Assembly: GCA_900319075.1 (NCBI GenBank)
Contig: ONMZ01000007.1
Coordinates: 1 to 51,207 of the forward strand
Reading direction: 5' to 3'
DNA: 51,207 nucleotides
DNA from: an uncultured Eubacteriales bacterium
Lineage (GTDB): Bacteria > Bacillota > Clostridia > Oscillospirales > Ruminococcaceae
Below are positions 1 to 8,416 of this stretch, in pieces. The notes beneath the pieces are model-generated. The model was given only the letters and a program-made list of their open reading frames with translations, was not told where the DNA came from and did no database searches. The stretch's first letter is position 1. Every line of letters starts with the position of its first letter. The position numbers were made by a program, and so were the translations under genes.

Positions 1-20
1 CCTTTCCTAAAAAGGGCTTG

Positions 21-275
21 CGGGTCGAGGGCGGCGCCCTCGTCGCTCTCCGCAGAGAGCGAAATCCCCCTACATCGTGCGCTCCGCAAGGGGTGAATTC
101 CAAAACAGTCCGGTGGACTGTTTTGGAAGAGGGAAAGCCCTGAAAGAGAGGGCTTTCCCTTACCCTGTGGTAACGTCGGTTGCCTCAAGCCGCCTGCGAA
201 AAGGCGGCTTGAATATCAAATGTATTTTCCTTAGGGGGCTTTCCGATCGCCCCCTATAACCCCTTCGGGCACATA
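21..275 (+). repeat. Composite hairpin repeat, copy A
   Basis: This gene-free stretch is a chain of hairpins. They are: 26-42 (arms cgagggc/gccctcg), 43-62 (tcgctctc/gagagcga, loop cgca), 98-128 (14-bp arms ttccaaaacagtcc/ggactgttttggaa, loop ggt), 130-160 (12-bp arms agggaaagccct/agggctttccct) and 186-211 (caagccgcct/aggcggcttg). A tail at about 229-275 contains ttagggggctttcc and accccttcgggcac. The same modules recur in the same order at 26098-26335, and in reverse at 28396-28675 and 50985-51207. The short open frame inside it (77-259) is a by-product of the repeat. The left boundary may lie outside the window. Confidence 0.85.
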
Positions 276-370
276 TCTTAAAGTTTGTAATAAACTAAAT
301 TCTGATTTATCGCAGGAACACGAGGGTATTTGACTTACAACACTTGACACACAAAGGAGATAATGCCGAT

Positions 371-2257
371 ATGTCTACGGCAAAGACAATAGAACATTTC
401 GATGTGATAGTTGTGGGGGCAGGTCACGCAGGGTGTGAGGCTGCCTTGGCGGCGGCTCGTTTGGGTATGAAGACCGCTCTTTTTACCATAACCCTTGACT
501 GCGTTGCGAATATGCCATGTAACCCCTCCATCGGCGGCACAGCAAAGGGTCACCTTGTGCGTGAGATAGACGCCTTAGGCGGCGAGATGGGAAAAGCGGC
601 TGACAAAACGATGATACAAAGCCGTATGCTCAACAGAGGAAAGGGCCCTGCGGTACACTCCCTTCGGGCGCAGATAGACCGGACGGCTTACCACGACCTT
701 ATGAAAAACACTGTGGAAAAACAGGAAAACCTGTATTTGAAACAGGGCGAGATAACCCATATACTTTTTGAAAACGGCTCCGTTTGCGGAGTAAAAACCA
801 TGCTTGGGACGACTTACCGCTGCAAGGCGGCCATAATCGCCAGCGGAACATACCTTGGGGGAGTTATCCATGTGGGCAGCGTGTCTTACCCCAGTGGTCC
901 GGACAGCATAAAGCCTGCGCTTGCGCTTACCCAAAGCCTTATTGACGCAGGTGTGGAGATGCGCCGTTTCAAGACGGGCACCCCTGCAAGGGTGCACAAG
1001 CGCTCGATAGACTTTGACAAGCTTGAAGAGCAGTCAGGCGATGAGGAGATAACCCCATTTTCCTTTTCCACAAAAGGCGGACTTAAAAACCAGGTCAAGT
1101 GCTATGTTGCATATACAAACGAAAAAACGCACAAAATAATAAAGGATAATATACACCTTTCCCCCATCTATTCGGGAAGGATAAACGCCATCGGTCCACG
1201 CTACTGTCCCTCAATAGAGGACAAGATAATGCGCTTTTCCGACAAGCCCCGTCACCAGCTTTTTATTGAGCCTATGGGACTTGGTACACAGGAATACTAT
1301 TTACAGGGAATGAGCTCATCTCTGCCGGAATTTGTCCAGCTGGAGTTTTTACACTCCATAAAAGGGCTGGAGCACGTGGAGATAATGCGTAACGCCTATG
1401 CCATCGAGTACGATTGCTGCGACCCTACCCAGCTGCTTGCGACCCTTGAGTTCAAAAAACTAAAAGGGCTTTACGGCGCAGGGCAGTTCAACGGCACCTC
1501 CGGCTACGAGGAGGCTGCGGCACAGGGACTGGTTGCCGGCATAAACGCCGCATTAAAAATAAAAGGCGAGCCGCCCCTTGTGCTTGACAGGGCAAGCTCA
1601 TACATCGGCACGCTGATAGACGATCTGGTAACAAAGGGCTGCTCAGACCCTTACAGGATGCTGACCTCCCGCAGCGAGTACAGACTTTTGCTGCGCCAGG
1701 ATAACGCAGACATAAGGCTGCTTCCCCTGGGGCACAGGGTGGGGCTTGTAAGCGACGAGGCATATGAGCACCTTTTAAGAAAAAACGAGCTTATTGAGCA
1801 GGAGATAGAAAGAGTCAAGCACGTTAATCTTGCTCCGGGCAAGGAGATAAACGATCTGCTGGAAAGCGTATGCACAGACCCGCTTACCAACGGGATAAAG
1901 CTTTCACAGCTGATAAAGCGGCCGGGTGTTACATACGATATGCTTGCACCCTTTGACAAAAACCGCCCCGAGCTTGATCGTGAGGTCACCGAGCAGGTGG
2001 AGCTTCAGATAAAGTACGAGGGATATATCAAGATCCAGCTGGAACAGGTGGAGGCTATGCGAAAGCTGGAAAGCAAGGCTCTGCCCACAGACATCGACTA
2101 CGCTCAGGTGGGAAGTCTGCGGCTTGAGGCAGTGGAAAAGCTCAATAAGATAAAACCCCTGTCGGTTGGACAGGCAAGCCGTATAAGCGGCGTAAACCCT
2201 GCGGACGTAGGCGTTTTGCTGGTATGGCTGGAACAGCAGGGCAGAGAGAAAAAATAA
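371..2257 (+). CDS. mnmG: tRNA uridine 5-carboxymethylaminomethyl modification enzyme MnmG
   Basis: This is the FAD-dependent subunit of the MnmE-MnmG complex, which installs the cmnm5 group on wobble U34 of certain tRNAs. The protein is 628 residues, the normal length. The N-terminal dinucleotide-binding motif GAGHAG sits at residues 16-21, followed by the family block NPSIGGTAKGHLVREIDALG. A conserved GLYGAGQFNGTSGYEEAAAQG segment lies in the C-terminal half. I chose ATG 371 because AAAGGAGA at 353-360 lies 10 bases upstream; an in-frame TTG at 344 has no such site. rsmG follows on the same strand, as in many bacteria. MnmE, the obligate partner, is not in the window. The gene points towards the origin, so it is head-on to replication. 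Identification is firm. Confidence 0.97.
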   Translation: MSTAKTIEHFDVIVVGAGHAGCEAALAAARLGMKTALFTITLDCVANMPCNPSIGGTAKGHLVREIDALGGEMGKAADKTMIQSRMLNRGKGPAVHSLRAQIDRTAYHDLMKNTVEKQENLYLKQGEITHILFENGSVCGVKTMLGTTYRCKAAIIASGTYLGGVIHVGSVSYPSGPDSIKPALALTQSLIDAGVEMRRFKTGTPARVHKRSIDFDKLEEQSGDEEITPFSFSTKGGLKNQVKCYVAYTNEKTHKIIKDNIHLSPIYSGRINAIGPRYCPSIEDKIMRFSDKPRHQLFIEPMGLGTQEYYLQGMSSSLPEFVQLEFLHSIKGLEHVEIMRNAYAIEYDCCDPTQLLATLEFKKLKGLYGAGQFNGTSGYEEAAAQGLVAGINAALKIKGEPPLVLDRASSYIGTLIDDLVTKGCSDPYRMLTSRSEYRLLLRQDNADIRLLPLGHRVGLVSDEAYEHLLRKNELIEQEIERVKHVNLAPGKEINDLLESVCTDPLTNGIKLSQLIKRPGVTYDMLAPFDKNRPELDREVTEQVELQIKYEGYIKIQLEQVEAMRKLESKALPTDIDYAQVGSLRLEAVEKLNKIKPLSVGQASRISGVNPADVGVLLVWLEQQGREKK

Positions 2258-2340
2258 GCGGCACTAAAAAAGTTTTATGCCCAAAACAGGTACGGGGAAG
2301 CTGAAAAAGCTCCCTATCGGTACAGAAAGGACATAACCAT

Positions 2341-3054
2341 ATGATCTTGGAACAGGAAAGATTTATACAGACCTTTGCCCGGGCAGGCATTAGTATGACC
2401 CAGGAGCAATTTGAAAAGTACGACAGCTATGCACAAATGCTTTGTGCATGGAACCGTAACATAAATCTCACGGCTATAACCGACCCGGAGGGGATCGCCG
2501 TTAAGCATTTTTTTGACAGCGTTTTCCCTTTTTTCACCGTGGGCATACCCCGTGACAGCACGCTTATAGATATAGGCACAGGGGCAGGCTTCCCCGGCTG
2601 CGCAGTAAAGATATGGCGTGACGATATTAAACTTACGCTGCTGGACAGCCTTCAGAAGCGGATAACCTTCCTGGCACAGCTTTCCGACTCACTGGGACTG
2701 GGGGCGACCTGTCTGCACGCAAGGGCAGAGGAGCTGGGACGAAACGGAGAATTCCGTGAGCGTTTTGACTTTGCCACCGCAAGGGCAGTGGCTAACCTTA
2801 GCGACCTTTGCGAATACTGTCTGCCCTTTGTGAAACAAGGGGGCAGCTTTATCGCCCTTAAAGGCTCCGGTGCCCGGGTGGAGATAGACGCTGCCGCAGA
2901 GGCTATCGAGCTTCTTGGGGGCAAGCTCTCTCAGGTCAAGGAATACAAACTTCCAAACGGTGACGGCAGAACACTTGTGGTGATAGACAAGGTAAGACCC
3001 ACCGACAGCAAATATCCCCGCACCAGCGCCCGGATGAAAAAGAAGCGGCTTTGA
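2341..3054 (+). CDS. rsmG: 16S rRNA (guanine527-N7)-methyltransferase RsmG
   Basis: RsmG methylates N7 of G527 in 16S rRNA using S-adenosylmethionine. The protein has 237 residues. The family N-terminal helix region with WNRNINLTAI is at about 37-46 and the SAM-binding loop DIGTGAGFPG at 77-86. A further conserved block, ATARAVANLSDLCEYC, lies around residue 150. The start ATG has AAAGGA nine bases upstream. It follows mnmG after 83 bases with no visible terminator, so the two are probably co-transcribed. Its stop codon lies inside the -35 box of the promoter for the next gene. Confidence 0.96.
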   Translation: MILEQERFIQTFARAGISMTQEQFEKYDSYAQMLCAWNRNINLTAITDPEGIAVKHFFDSVFPFFTVGIPRDSTLIDIGTGAGFPGCAVKIWRDDIKLTLLDSLQKRITFLAQLSDSLGLGATCLHARAEELGRNGEFRERFDFATARAVANLSDLCEYCLPFVKQGGSFIALKGSGARVEIDAAAEAIELLGGKLSQVKEYKLPNGDGRTLVVIDKVRPTDSKYPRTSARMKKKRL

Positions 3055-3079
3055 CAAACACCGGTATATGTGATATACT
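3051..3079 (+). promoter_or_regulatory. Sigma-A type promoter for tatD-family gene
   Basis: TTGACA at 3051-3056 and TATACT at 3074-3079 are separated by exactly 17 bases. The -35 box overlaps the rsmG stop codon (TGA 3052-3054). Transcription would begin near 3086 and leave a leader of about 65 bases. Confidence 0.75.
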
Positions 3080-3150
3080 TAACTTTGTGATGCGGCTTGA
3101 TTTTCTGCCGGTACGCCCCGGGTGCTTTAAAAAACGGAGACGAGAAACTA

Positions 3151-3939
3151 ATGAATAATATCTTTGATTCCCATTGTCATTACGACGACCACTGGTTTGA
3201 CGATGACAGACAGCAGGTCCTTGACAGGGTCCTTGGAGAAGGCTCTGCGGTGAGCTTTGTGAACCATGCCGCAACCGATGTGGATTCGGCGCTGTTCGGG
3301 ATAGAATGTGCAAAAAAATACAAAAACTTTTATACCTCGGTGGGCTTTCACCCGGAGTATGCAAGTGTTTTGCCAAAGGACTGGGAAAGCAGGCTTGAAG
3401 AGCTTTACCGCCTTTCAAAAGCCACAGGCAAGCTGACGGCGATAGGCGAGATAGGGCTTGATTACCATTATCCGGGCTACGACAGGGACAGGGAGATAGA
3501 GGTCTTTGAAAAACAGCTTGTTTTCGCAAAGGACAAAGACCTGCCGGTCATCGTCCACTCCCGTGACGCAACGCAGGATACTATGGAGCTTTTGAAAAAA
3601 CATGGCTCACGGGGAGTTATCCATTGTTTTTCCGGCTCGGCGGAAACGGCAAAGGAAGCTGTTGAAATGGGCTTTTATATTGGCTTTACCGGGGTGCTGG
3701 CCTTTAAAAACGCTAAAAAAGCCCTCAGGGCACTGGAAAATGTGCCAATGGACAGGCTTTTGCTGGAAACAGACTGTCCTTATATGGCTCCGCCCCCGTA
3801 CAGGGGTCAGCGGTGCGAAAGCCCTATGATCCAACAGGTGGCAAAGGTGGTTGCCGAGCAAAAAGGGCTTACCCCACAGCAGGTGTGCGATATGACCTGC
3901 GAAAACGCAAAAAGACTGTACGGCATAGATACTCAGTGA
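3151..3939 (+). CDS. TatD family metal-dependent hydrolase (DNase)
   Basis: TatD-family proteins are TIM-barrel, metal-dependent hydrolases with 3'-5' exonuclease or DNase activity. From ATG 3151 the protein has 262 residues, the usual size. The metal motif HxH is at residues 8-10 (DSHCHYDD). Further metal-ligand motifs are EIGLDYHY, HSRDA and IHCFSG, and the signature LLETDCPYMAPPPYRGQR is near the C terminus. ATG 3151 puts HxH near the N terminus as in the family; an upstream frame from 3097 would add an unrelated leader. A radical SAM gene of the type that normally sits beside tatD genes lies about 47 kb away at 50348. Confidence 0.93.
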   Translation: MNNIFDSHCHYDDHWFDDDRQQVLDRVLGEGSAVSFVNHAATDVDSALFGIECAKKYKNFYTSVGFHPEYASVLPKDWESRLEELYRLSKATGKLTAIGEIGLDYHYPGYDRDREIEVFEKQLVFAKDKDLPVIVHSRDATQDTMELLKKHGSRGVIHCFSGSAETAKEAVEMGFYIGFTGVLAFKNAKKALRALENVPMDRLLLETDCPYMAPPPYRGQRCESPMIQQVAKVVAEQKGLTPQQVCDMTCENAKRLYGIDTQ

Positions 3940-4020
3940 AAAAGCCGGACAAAAAAGTAAGACCCATGTCCCCCGTCAAAAGGGGGTAATATAAATATTA
4001 AAGTATAAGGAAAGATCAAA

Positions 4021-4977
4021 ATGCTTGAAAAACTTTATATCGTCATCCCATGCTACAACGAGGAAGAGATGCTGCCTATCACCGCAAAGGCTCTGCTTGA
4101 AAAAATGCAGGATCTTGTAAGCGAGGAAAAGATACACCCCGACAGCAAGGTCATGTTTGTTGACGACGGCTCAAAAGATAAGACCTGGGAGATTATCACC
4201 AAGCTTTACGGTGCGATCCCCTATTTTACAGGGGTGAAGCTCTCACGGAACAAAGGACACCAGAACGCCCTGCTTGCAGGCATGAACACGGCGGTGAAAT
4301 ATGCAGACATAATCATCTCTATGGACGCCGACCTTCAGGACGATATAAACGCCATTGACGGTTTTTTGGAAAAACGTGCCCAGGGGTGCGAGATCGTTTA
4401 CGGGGTGAGAAGCTCCCGTGACAAGGACACCCAGTTCAAAAGAGGCACCGCAAGAGGTTATTATAAGCTCCTTTCAAAAATGGGAGTCGAGATAACCTAT
4501 GACCATGCGGATTACAGGCTTATGAGCAAAAAAGCAGTCCTTGCCCTTGCACAGTTCAAGGAGGTAAATCTGTTTTTGCGTGGGCTTGTGCCTATGGTGG
4601 GCTTTAAATCGGATACGGTGAAATATGTCCGCAACGAGCGTCAGGCAGGGGAGTCAAAATATCCTTTGAAAAAAATGATATCCTTTGCCATAGAGGGGAT
4701 AACCTCACTTTCTATAAAGCCCATAAGATTTATTACTTTCCTGGGATTTTTTATTTTCTTTGTTTCAATAATCATGCTTATACGATTCCTTATAACCTGG
4801 GCGATCGGCAATACAGTCCCGGGCTGGTCCACCATCGTTATTTCCATATGGGCCATCGGCGGTCTGCAGCTGCTTTCCATCGGCGTTATAGGGGAGTATA
4901 TCGGAAAGATATATCTTGAAGCAAAGGCAAGACCAAAATATATAATCGAGACAAACCTGGAAGAGGAAGGAGAATAA
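4021..4977 (+). CDS. Family 2 glycosyltransferase, GtrB/DPM-like, membrane-anchored
   Basis: The 318-residue protein resembles polyprenyl-phosphate sugar transferases such as GtrB. These move a sugar from a nucleotide donor to undecaprenyl phosphate at the inner face of the membrane. The N terminus has VIPCYNEEEML, then VDDGSKDKT. The catalytic DxD-type motif MDADLQDD is near residue 100-108. Two hydrophobic segments at roughly 235-260 and 270-295 form the membrane anchor. The start has AAGGAAAG upstream. A GC-rich hairpin (ccccc/ggggg, about 3970-3986) without a T-run precedes it. The next gene begins two bases after its stop, so the two are co-transcribed. The sugar cannot be told from sequence. 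Confidence 0.9.
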   Translation: MLEKLYIVIPCYNEEEMLPITAKALLEKMQDLVSEEKIHPDSKVMFVDDGSKDKTWEIITKLYGAIPYFTGVKLSRNKGHQNALLAGMNTAVKYADIIISMDADLQDDINAIDGFLEKRAQGCEIVYGVRSSRDKDTQFKRGTARGYYKLLSKMGVEITYDHADYRLMSKKAVLALAQFKEVNLFLRGLVPMVGFKSDTVKYVRNERQAGESKYPLKKMISFAIEGITSLSIKPIRFITFLGFFIFFVSIIMLIRFLITWAIGNTVPGWSTIVISIWAIGGLQLLSIGVIGEYIGKIYLEAKARPKYIIETNLEEEGE

Positions 4978-4979
4978 CA

Positions 4980-5534
4980 ATGGCAGAACAATTCAACGTA
5001 AACAACCCCGGCGCAGACCTTAACGACATCGACAATTCCCCCCTTGTGGAGGCTATCAAAAAAATGCGTGAGGATTTCAGCGACGAAACAAGGGACGAGG
5101 TGCTCAACAAGGTCATTTTTGACACGACCTTTTTCGTTCCGGCGATCTTTGACAGCTCCACAGAGCTTACAAGCCAGGACGACAGGCTCCGTTTCAGCGA
5201 GCGTCCGAAGGCTCAGTTCGTGCTTATCGAAAACCCCGAGGGAGAAAAATATTTCCCTGCCTTTCTTACCCACGACGATGTCATCGCCTTCAGAGAGGAG
5301 CAGAAAATGCCCTGCGAGGCTTTTCTTATGACCTTTGCGGATCTTGCGGAGATAGTTGAGCAGCAAAGTATGCTCAAAGGCTTTGTTGTGGATCCCCATG
5401 GTTTCAATCTGCCCTTCCCGACGGAGTTTGTCCAGGGGATAAAGAAAACGCTTATCGAACAGATGGACAAACTTGAATCTGAGGAAAAAGAGAAAAACAA
5501 GCCGGATATCACCATGTCCACCAACCAGAGCTGA
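4980..5534 (+). CDS. SseB-like N-terminal domain protein
   Basis: The 184-residue soluble protein matches the SseB N-terminal fold seen in many Firmicute proteins of unknown role. Visible family features are the strand pair around FVLIENPEGEKYFPAFLT and the later block GFVVDPHGFNLPFP. There is no signal peptide or membrane segment. It starts two bases after the glycosyltransferase stop, with an AGGAAGGAG site inside the end of that gene, so translation is probably coupled. The function is unknown. Confidence 0.75.
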   Translation: MAEQFNVNNPGADLNDIDNSPLVEAIKKMREDFSDETRDEVLNKVIFDTTFFVPAIFDSSTELTSQDDRLRFSERPKAQFVLIENPEGEKYFPAFLTHDDVIAFREEQKMPCEAFLMTFADLAEIVEQQSMLKGFVVDPHGFNLPFPTEFVQGIKKTLIEQMDKLESEEKEKNKPDITMSTNQS

Positions 5535-5587
5535 AACAGTGTGTCAAACTGCAACAGACTTTATTCCTTTTTTTAGTTAATTTTTCG

Positions 5588-5616
5588 TTGACAAAACTTT
5601 TTTACTGTGTTATACT
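5588..5616 (+). promoter_or_regulatory. Sigma-A type promoter for the coiled-coil membrane protein gene
   Basis: TTGACA at 5588-5593 and TATACT at 5611-5616 have a 17-base spacer. The downstream gene starts at 5693 with AAGGAG nine bases before the ATG. Confidence 0.8.
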
Positions 5617-5692
5617 ATCTTATGTATATAATATGTATATAAATTGTAACGGAACTTTGCCGTTCTTTTTAACGATAAGGAGCAGATGATCG

Positions 5693-6403
5693 ATGGCTGA
5701 TAAACAAGAGCTTGACCGCATGAATCGTGTCGCTGAGTATATCAACAGATACTATGAATTTGAAGAAGCGGTAGATATCAGCAAACAGAATAAGGAATAT
5801 CTGAAAACCTACATCAAAGACGATGCTGCGGTTGCCAAAGAGTTCGGTTTGAGAGAAAAGATCTTTAAAGAGCTTGGCAAGATCGGAGCGTGCGCTGCGG
5901 TGCTGGGTATTATCATGCTGTTCATTTTCGGTATGAGTGCATGGCTTCTTGCAATAATCGTGGCAGTCATCTCCTTTGTTCTTGGCATAGTGGTAGTTTA
6001 CGTTATGCTAAACATGAAGCTCAACAAGGAAAAGGAAGAGCAGCACGAGATAAACAGAGGTATCCAGGAGCAGATCGAGATACTCGACGGAAGGATAAAG
6101 CAGACCGAGCGCCAGTGTGAGGATTACCGCAAGGGGCTTGAAAAGCGTCTTGACTTTATCACACCGGATTATATCAGCAGCATCAGCACCATAAAAGGCT
6201 TTCTCGTTTCGGGAGAGGCTGAGACCTGTGAAGATGCGGTCGCACTTTACGAGCAGGGACTGCTTATGCAGAAGATGACCGACGTTATGGCAAAGAGCAA
6301 CAGAAAGCCTCTGGATATGGACTTCAAAAAGCAGAAGGAAAAGTTCGGAGATCCTCTGGCACAGATACGTTCTCAAAGAGCTATCAGAAACAGCAGGTTC
6401 TGA
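5693..6403 (+). CDS. Hypothetical membrane protein with coiled coil
   Basis: I do not recognise this 236-residue protein. It has a charged N-terminal region of about 65 residues. Two adjacent hydrophobic segments follow (roughly 65-85 and 87-107), then a long Lys/Glu/Gln-rich stretch (about 110-150) with coiled-coil character. The C-terminal third is soluble and ends in basic residues. This suggests a two-pass protein with both ends in the cytoplasm. It has its own promoter and terminator, so it is a single-gene unit. Confidence 0.7.
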   Translation: MADKQELDRMNRVAEYINRYYEFEEAVDISKQNKEYLKTYIKDDAAVAKEFGLREKIFKELGKIGACAAVLGIIMLFIFGMSAWLLAIIVAVISFVLGIVVVYVMLNMKLNKEKEEQHEINRGIQEQIEILDGRIKQTERQCEDYRKGLEKRLDFITPDYISSISTIKGFLVSGEAETCEDAVALYEQGLLMQKMTDVMAKSNRKPLDMDFKKQKEKFGDPLAQIRSQRAIRNSRF

Positions 6404-6417
6404 TAATACTAAAAATA

Positions 6418-6448
6418 ACAAAAGACCCGTCAAAGCGGGTCTTTTTTC
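6418..6448. terminator. Bidirectional intrinsic terminator
   Basis: The stem is aagacccg (6422-6429) paired with cgggtctt (6436-6443), loop tcaaag. A T-run follows on the plus strand and an A-run precedes it. It can end both the plus-strand gene stopping at 6403 and the minus-strand cls stopping at 6485. Confidence 0.85.
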
Positions 6449-6484
6449 ATTGTTGCTATAAGGGCTGCGTGAGTTAAAACTCCA

Positions 6485-8068
6485 TCACAGCAAAGGTGCA
6501 AAAGGCTTGAGGATGGCAGAGGTGAGCCGGTCAAACGCCGACCTTGCCTCAAGATCCTCGGGGGTTATCTCTGTGCAGCTGTTTTCAAACATATCCAGCA
6601 TATCCTCTTTTATATGTGGTATGCACGAGGAGTTGCGGACATATGCGGCACATTCAAAATGCAGATAAAGACTTCTGTAATCAAGATTTATCGTACCCAC
6701 CACAGCGGTGTCATCGTCGGAAACAAAGGTCTTTGCATGGATAAATCCCGGCTCGTATTCATATATCCGCACACCCAGATCCATAAGATCTTTGTAAAAC
6801 GACCTTGTGATAGCGTGGACATACCATTTATCCGGGATATGGGGAGTTATGATCCTTACGTCTACTCCCGATTTTGCAGCGTAGCCCAGCGCCGTCACCA
6901 TTTCATTGTCGGGTATAAGATAAGGAGTGGTGATGTAAATATAGTCGTTTGCGTTGTTGATAATATCCATATACACCAGCTCGCCCACGTTTTCCTCATC
7001 AAGAGGGGAGTCGGCATACGGTATAACTATCCCGTCGGTAGGGGGGTAGCAGGCTTCGTCCGGGCGGTAGATATCCACCCTTGTACGCTCGCCGGATACT
7101 ACGTCCCACATCTGTATGAACATCATGGTGAAGTTCCATACCGCTTCACCCTTTATCATTATGGCGTTGTCTTTCCAATGACCGAAACGGTTTTTCTGGT
7201 TGATGTATTCGTCGGCAATATTAACTCCGCCGGTTATTCCCACGTTGCCGTCGATGACCAATATCTTTCGGTGGTCACGGTTGTTCTGCACCGAGGAGAT
7301 AAGGGGGCGGAAGGGGTTAAACACCAATGTCTTTATGCCCTTTTCCTTCATCTTTTCCTTGTATCTGAAAGGCAGTGTGAACTGGGAGCCCATGCCGTCG
7401 TATATAAGCCTTACCTCAACGCCCTGTTCCACCTTTTCAAGCAGGATATCCACGATCGCCTGCCACATCTTTCCGTCGTCGATTATGAAATACTCCATAA
7501 AGATAAACTTCTTTGCCTTTTTCAGCTCCTGCATCATAACGGCGAACTTTGTCTCTCCAAAGGGAAGATATGTGGCAGATGAATTTGTATATGCAGGATA
7601 TCCGCCCGAGGTCTGGATATACCGCACCAGCTTTTCAAAATCTCTGTTCTCACGGCGTATCTTGTGCAAAAGGACAGGGTCTGTACGCAGATATTTTTTG
7701 GTTTCTTTTAGCTTTTTGGCGTATTTGGCTTTGAGCCTGCGTGAGGAGTACTGGTTATTGAGCATAAGATAAAGCACCGACGCAAACACGGGCATGGCTA
7801 TCAGGGGGACTATCCACGCAAGCTTATACGCAGGGTTTTCGTTGGTGTTGATTATTACAAAGGCAAGAAAGATCGCCAGCCACGAAAAGACGATCCGCAC
7901 ATATGCCGATAACGAGCTTAGTGTGGTAAAGGTAAGAAGTATAAAAGCAAACTGGAGCACCAGCAGGATAATGATCGTGGTGCGCTTTGAAAAAGCTATT
8001 TTTATAAGTTTTTTCGGTTTCTTTTTCGGCCGCTGTTCCGTTCTTACCGCATTGTGTATGGTATGCAC
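6485..8068 (-). CDS. cls: Cardiolipin synthase (phospholipase D family)
   Basis: Cls joins two phosphatidylglycerol molecules to make cardiolipin. I start the gene at GTG 8068, which has a strong GGAAGGGGAG site just upstream, giving 527 residues. The open frame runs 56 codons further but that part looks non-coding. After a basic N-terminal stretch come two membrane segments, then the first HKD motif (HRKILVIDGNVGITGG) and the second (HAKTFVSDDDTAVVGTINLDYRS). The C terminus IKEDMLDMFENSCTEI fits bacterial Cls. It is monocistronic, ended by the terminator at 6418-6448. Confidence 0.94.
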   Translation of the reverse strand: MHTIHNAVRTEQRPKKKPKKLIKIAFSKRTTIIILLVLQFAFILLTFTTLSSLSAYVRIVFSWLAIFLAFVIINTNENPAYKLAWIVPLIAMPVFASVLYLMLNNQYSSRRLKAKYAKKLKETKKYLRTDPVLLHKIRRENRDFEKLVRYIQTSGGYPAYTNSSATYLPFGETKFAVMMQELKKAKKFIFMEYFIIDDGKMWQAIVDILLEKVEQGVEVRLIYDGMGSQFTLPFRYKEKMKEKGIKTLVFNPFRPLISSVQNNRDHRKILVIDGNVGITGGVNIADEYINQKNRFGHWKDNAIMIKGEAVWNFTMMFIQMWDVVSGERTRVDIYRPDEACYPPTDGIVIPYADSPLDEENVGELVYMDIINNANDYIYITTPYLIPDNEMVTALGYAAKSGVDVRIITPHIPDKWYVHAITRSFYKDLMDLGVRIYEYEPGFIHAKTFVSDDDTAVVGTINLDYRSLYLHFECAAYVRNSSCIPHIKEDMLDMFENSCTEITPEDLEARSAFDRLTSAILKPFAPLL

Positions 8069-8355
8069 TGCTTTCTCCCCTTCCTCTGATAATGTATACA
8101 GTATTAATGATATTATATCACTTTTATCATACAAATGCAAGAGCCGCAGCGGCGGTCCGCAATTCCCCTCGCAAACTACATTGCAAAGAAGGCTGCTTTG
8201 GCACTGCTCCGGGTTTTTCAGGAGCGTGCAATGCAACGAAAATACCGACTCCGCAGCGGCGATTCTTTTTGAGGAAACTTTTTATAGAACAACCCCGCTC
8301 CCCAAAAAAGTGCATTTTTATCTAAAATAATCTGCAGAGAAAATTCTCAAACCCG
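8069..8355. other. Gap between cls and small ORF; no gene seen
   Basis: No convincing gene lies here. The 11-bp sequence ccgcagcggcg occurs twice in direct orientation, at 8144-8154 and 8251-8261. Each copy includes the small palindrome gccgc-a-gcggc or a near copy of it. Between them is a short hairpin (gctcc/ggagc). The piece ggagcgtgca also appears in repeat copy C (near 28457), so this could be a relic of the same repeat family. Confidence 0.4.
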
Positions 8356-8384
8356 TTGAAAAAAACAAAAATCCATGTTATAAT
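8356..8384 (+). promoter_or_regulatory. Sigma-A type promoter for small protein gene
   Basis: TTGAAA at 8356-8361 and a perfect TATAAT at 8379-8384 are separated by 17 bases. The Shine-Dalgarno AAAGGAGG at 8401-8408 and ATG at 8417 follow, so the leader is short. Confidence 0.8.
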
Positions 8385-8416
8385 ATCACTATGGGATTTG
8401 AAAGGAGGATCTGTTC

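Noticed and set aside
77-259. 60-codon open frame at the left edge
   Set aside because: It lies across three hairpins of repeat copy A, has no ribosome site, and corresponding frames are not kept in the other copies.
344-370. TTG start for mnmG nine codons upstream of ATG 371
   Set aside because: The ribosome site AAAGGAGA lies inside this extension and fits ATG 371; the extra residues are not typical of MnmG.
6614-7582. Long plus-strand frame opposite cls
   Set aside because: It is antisense to the conserved catalytic part of cardiolipin synthase, and its translation shows no recognisable domain.
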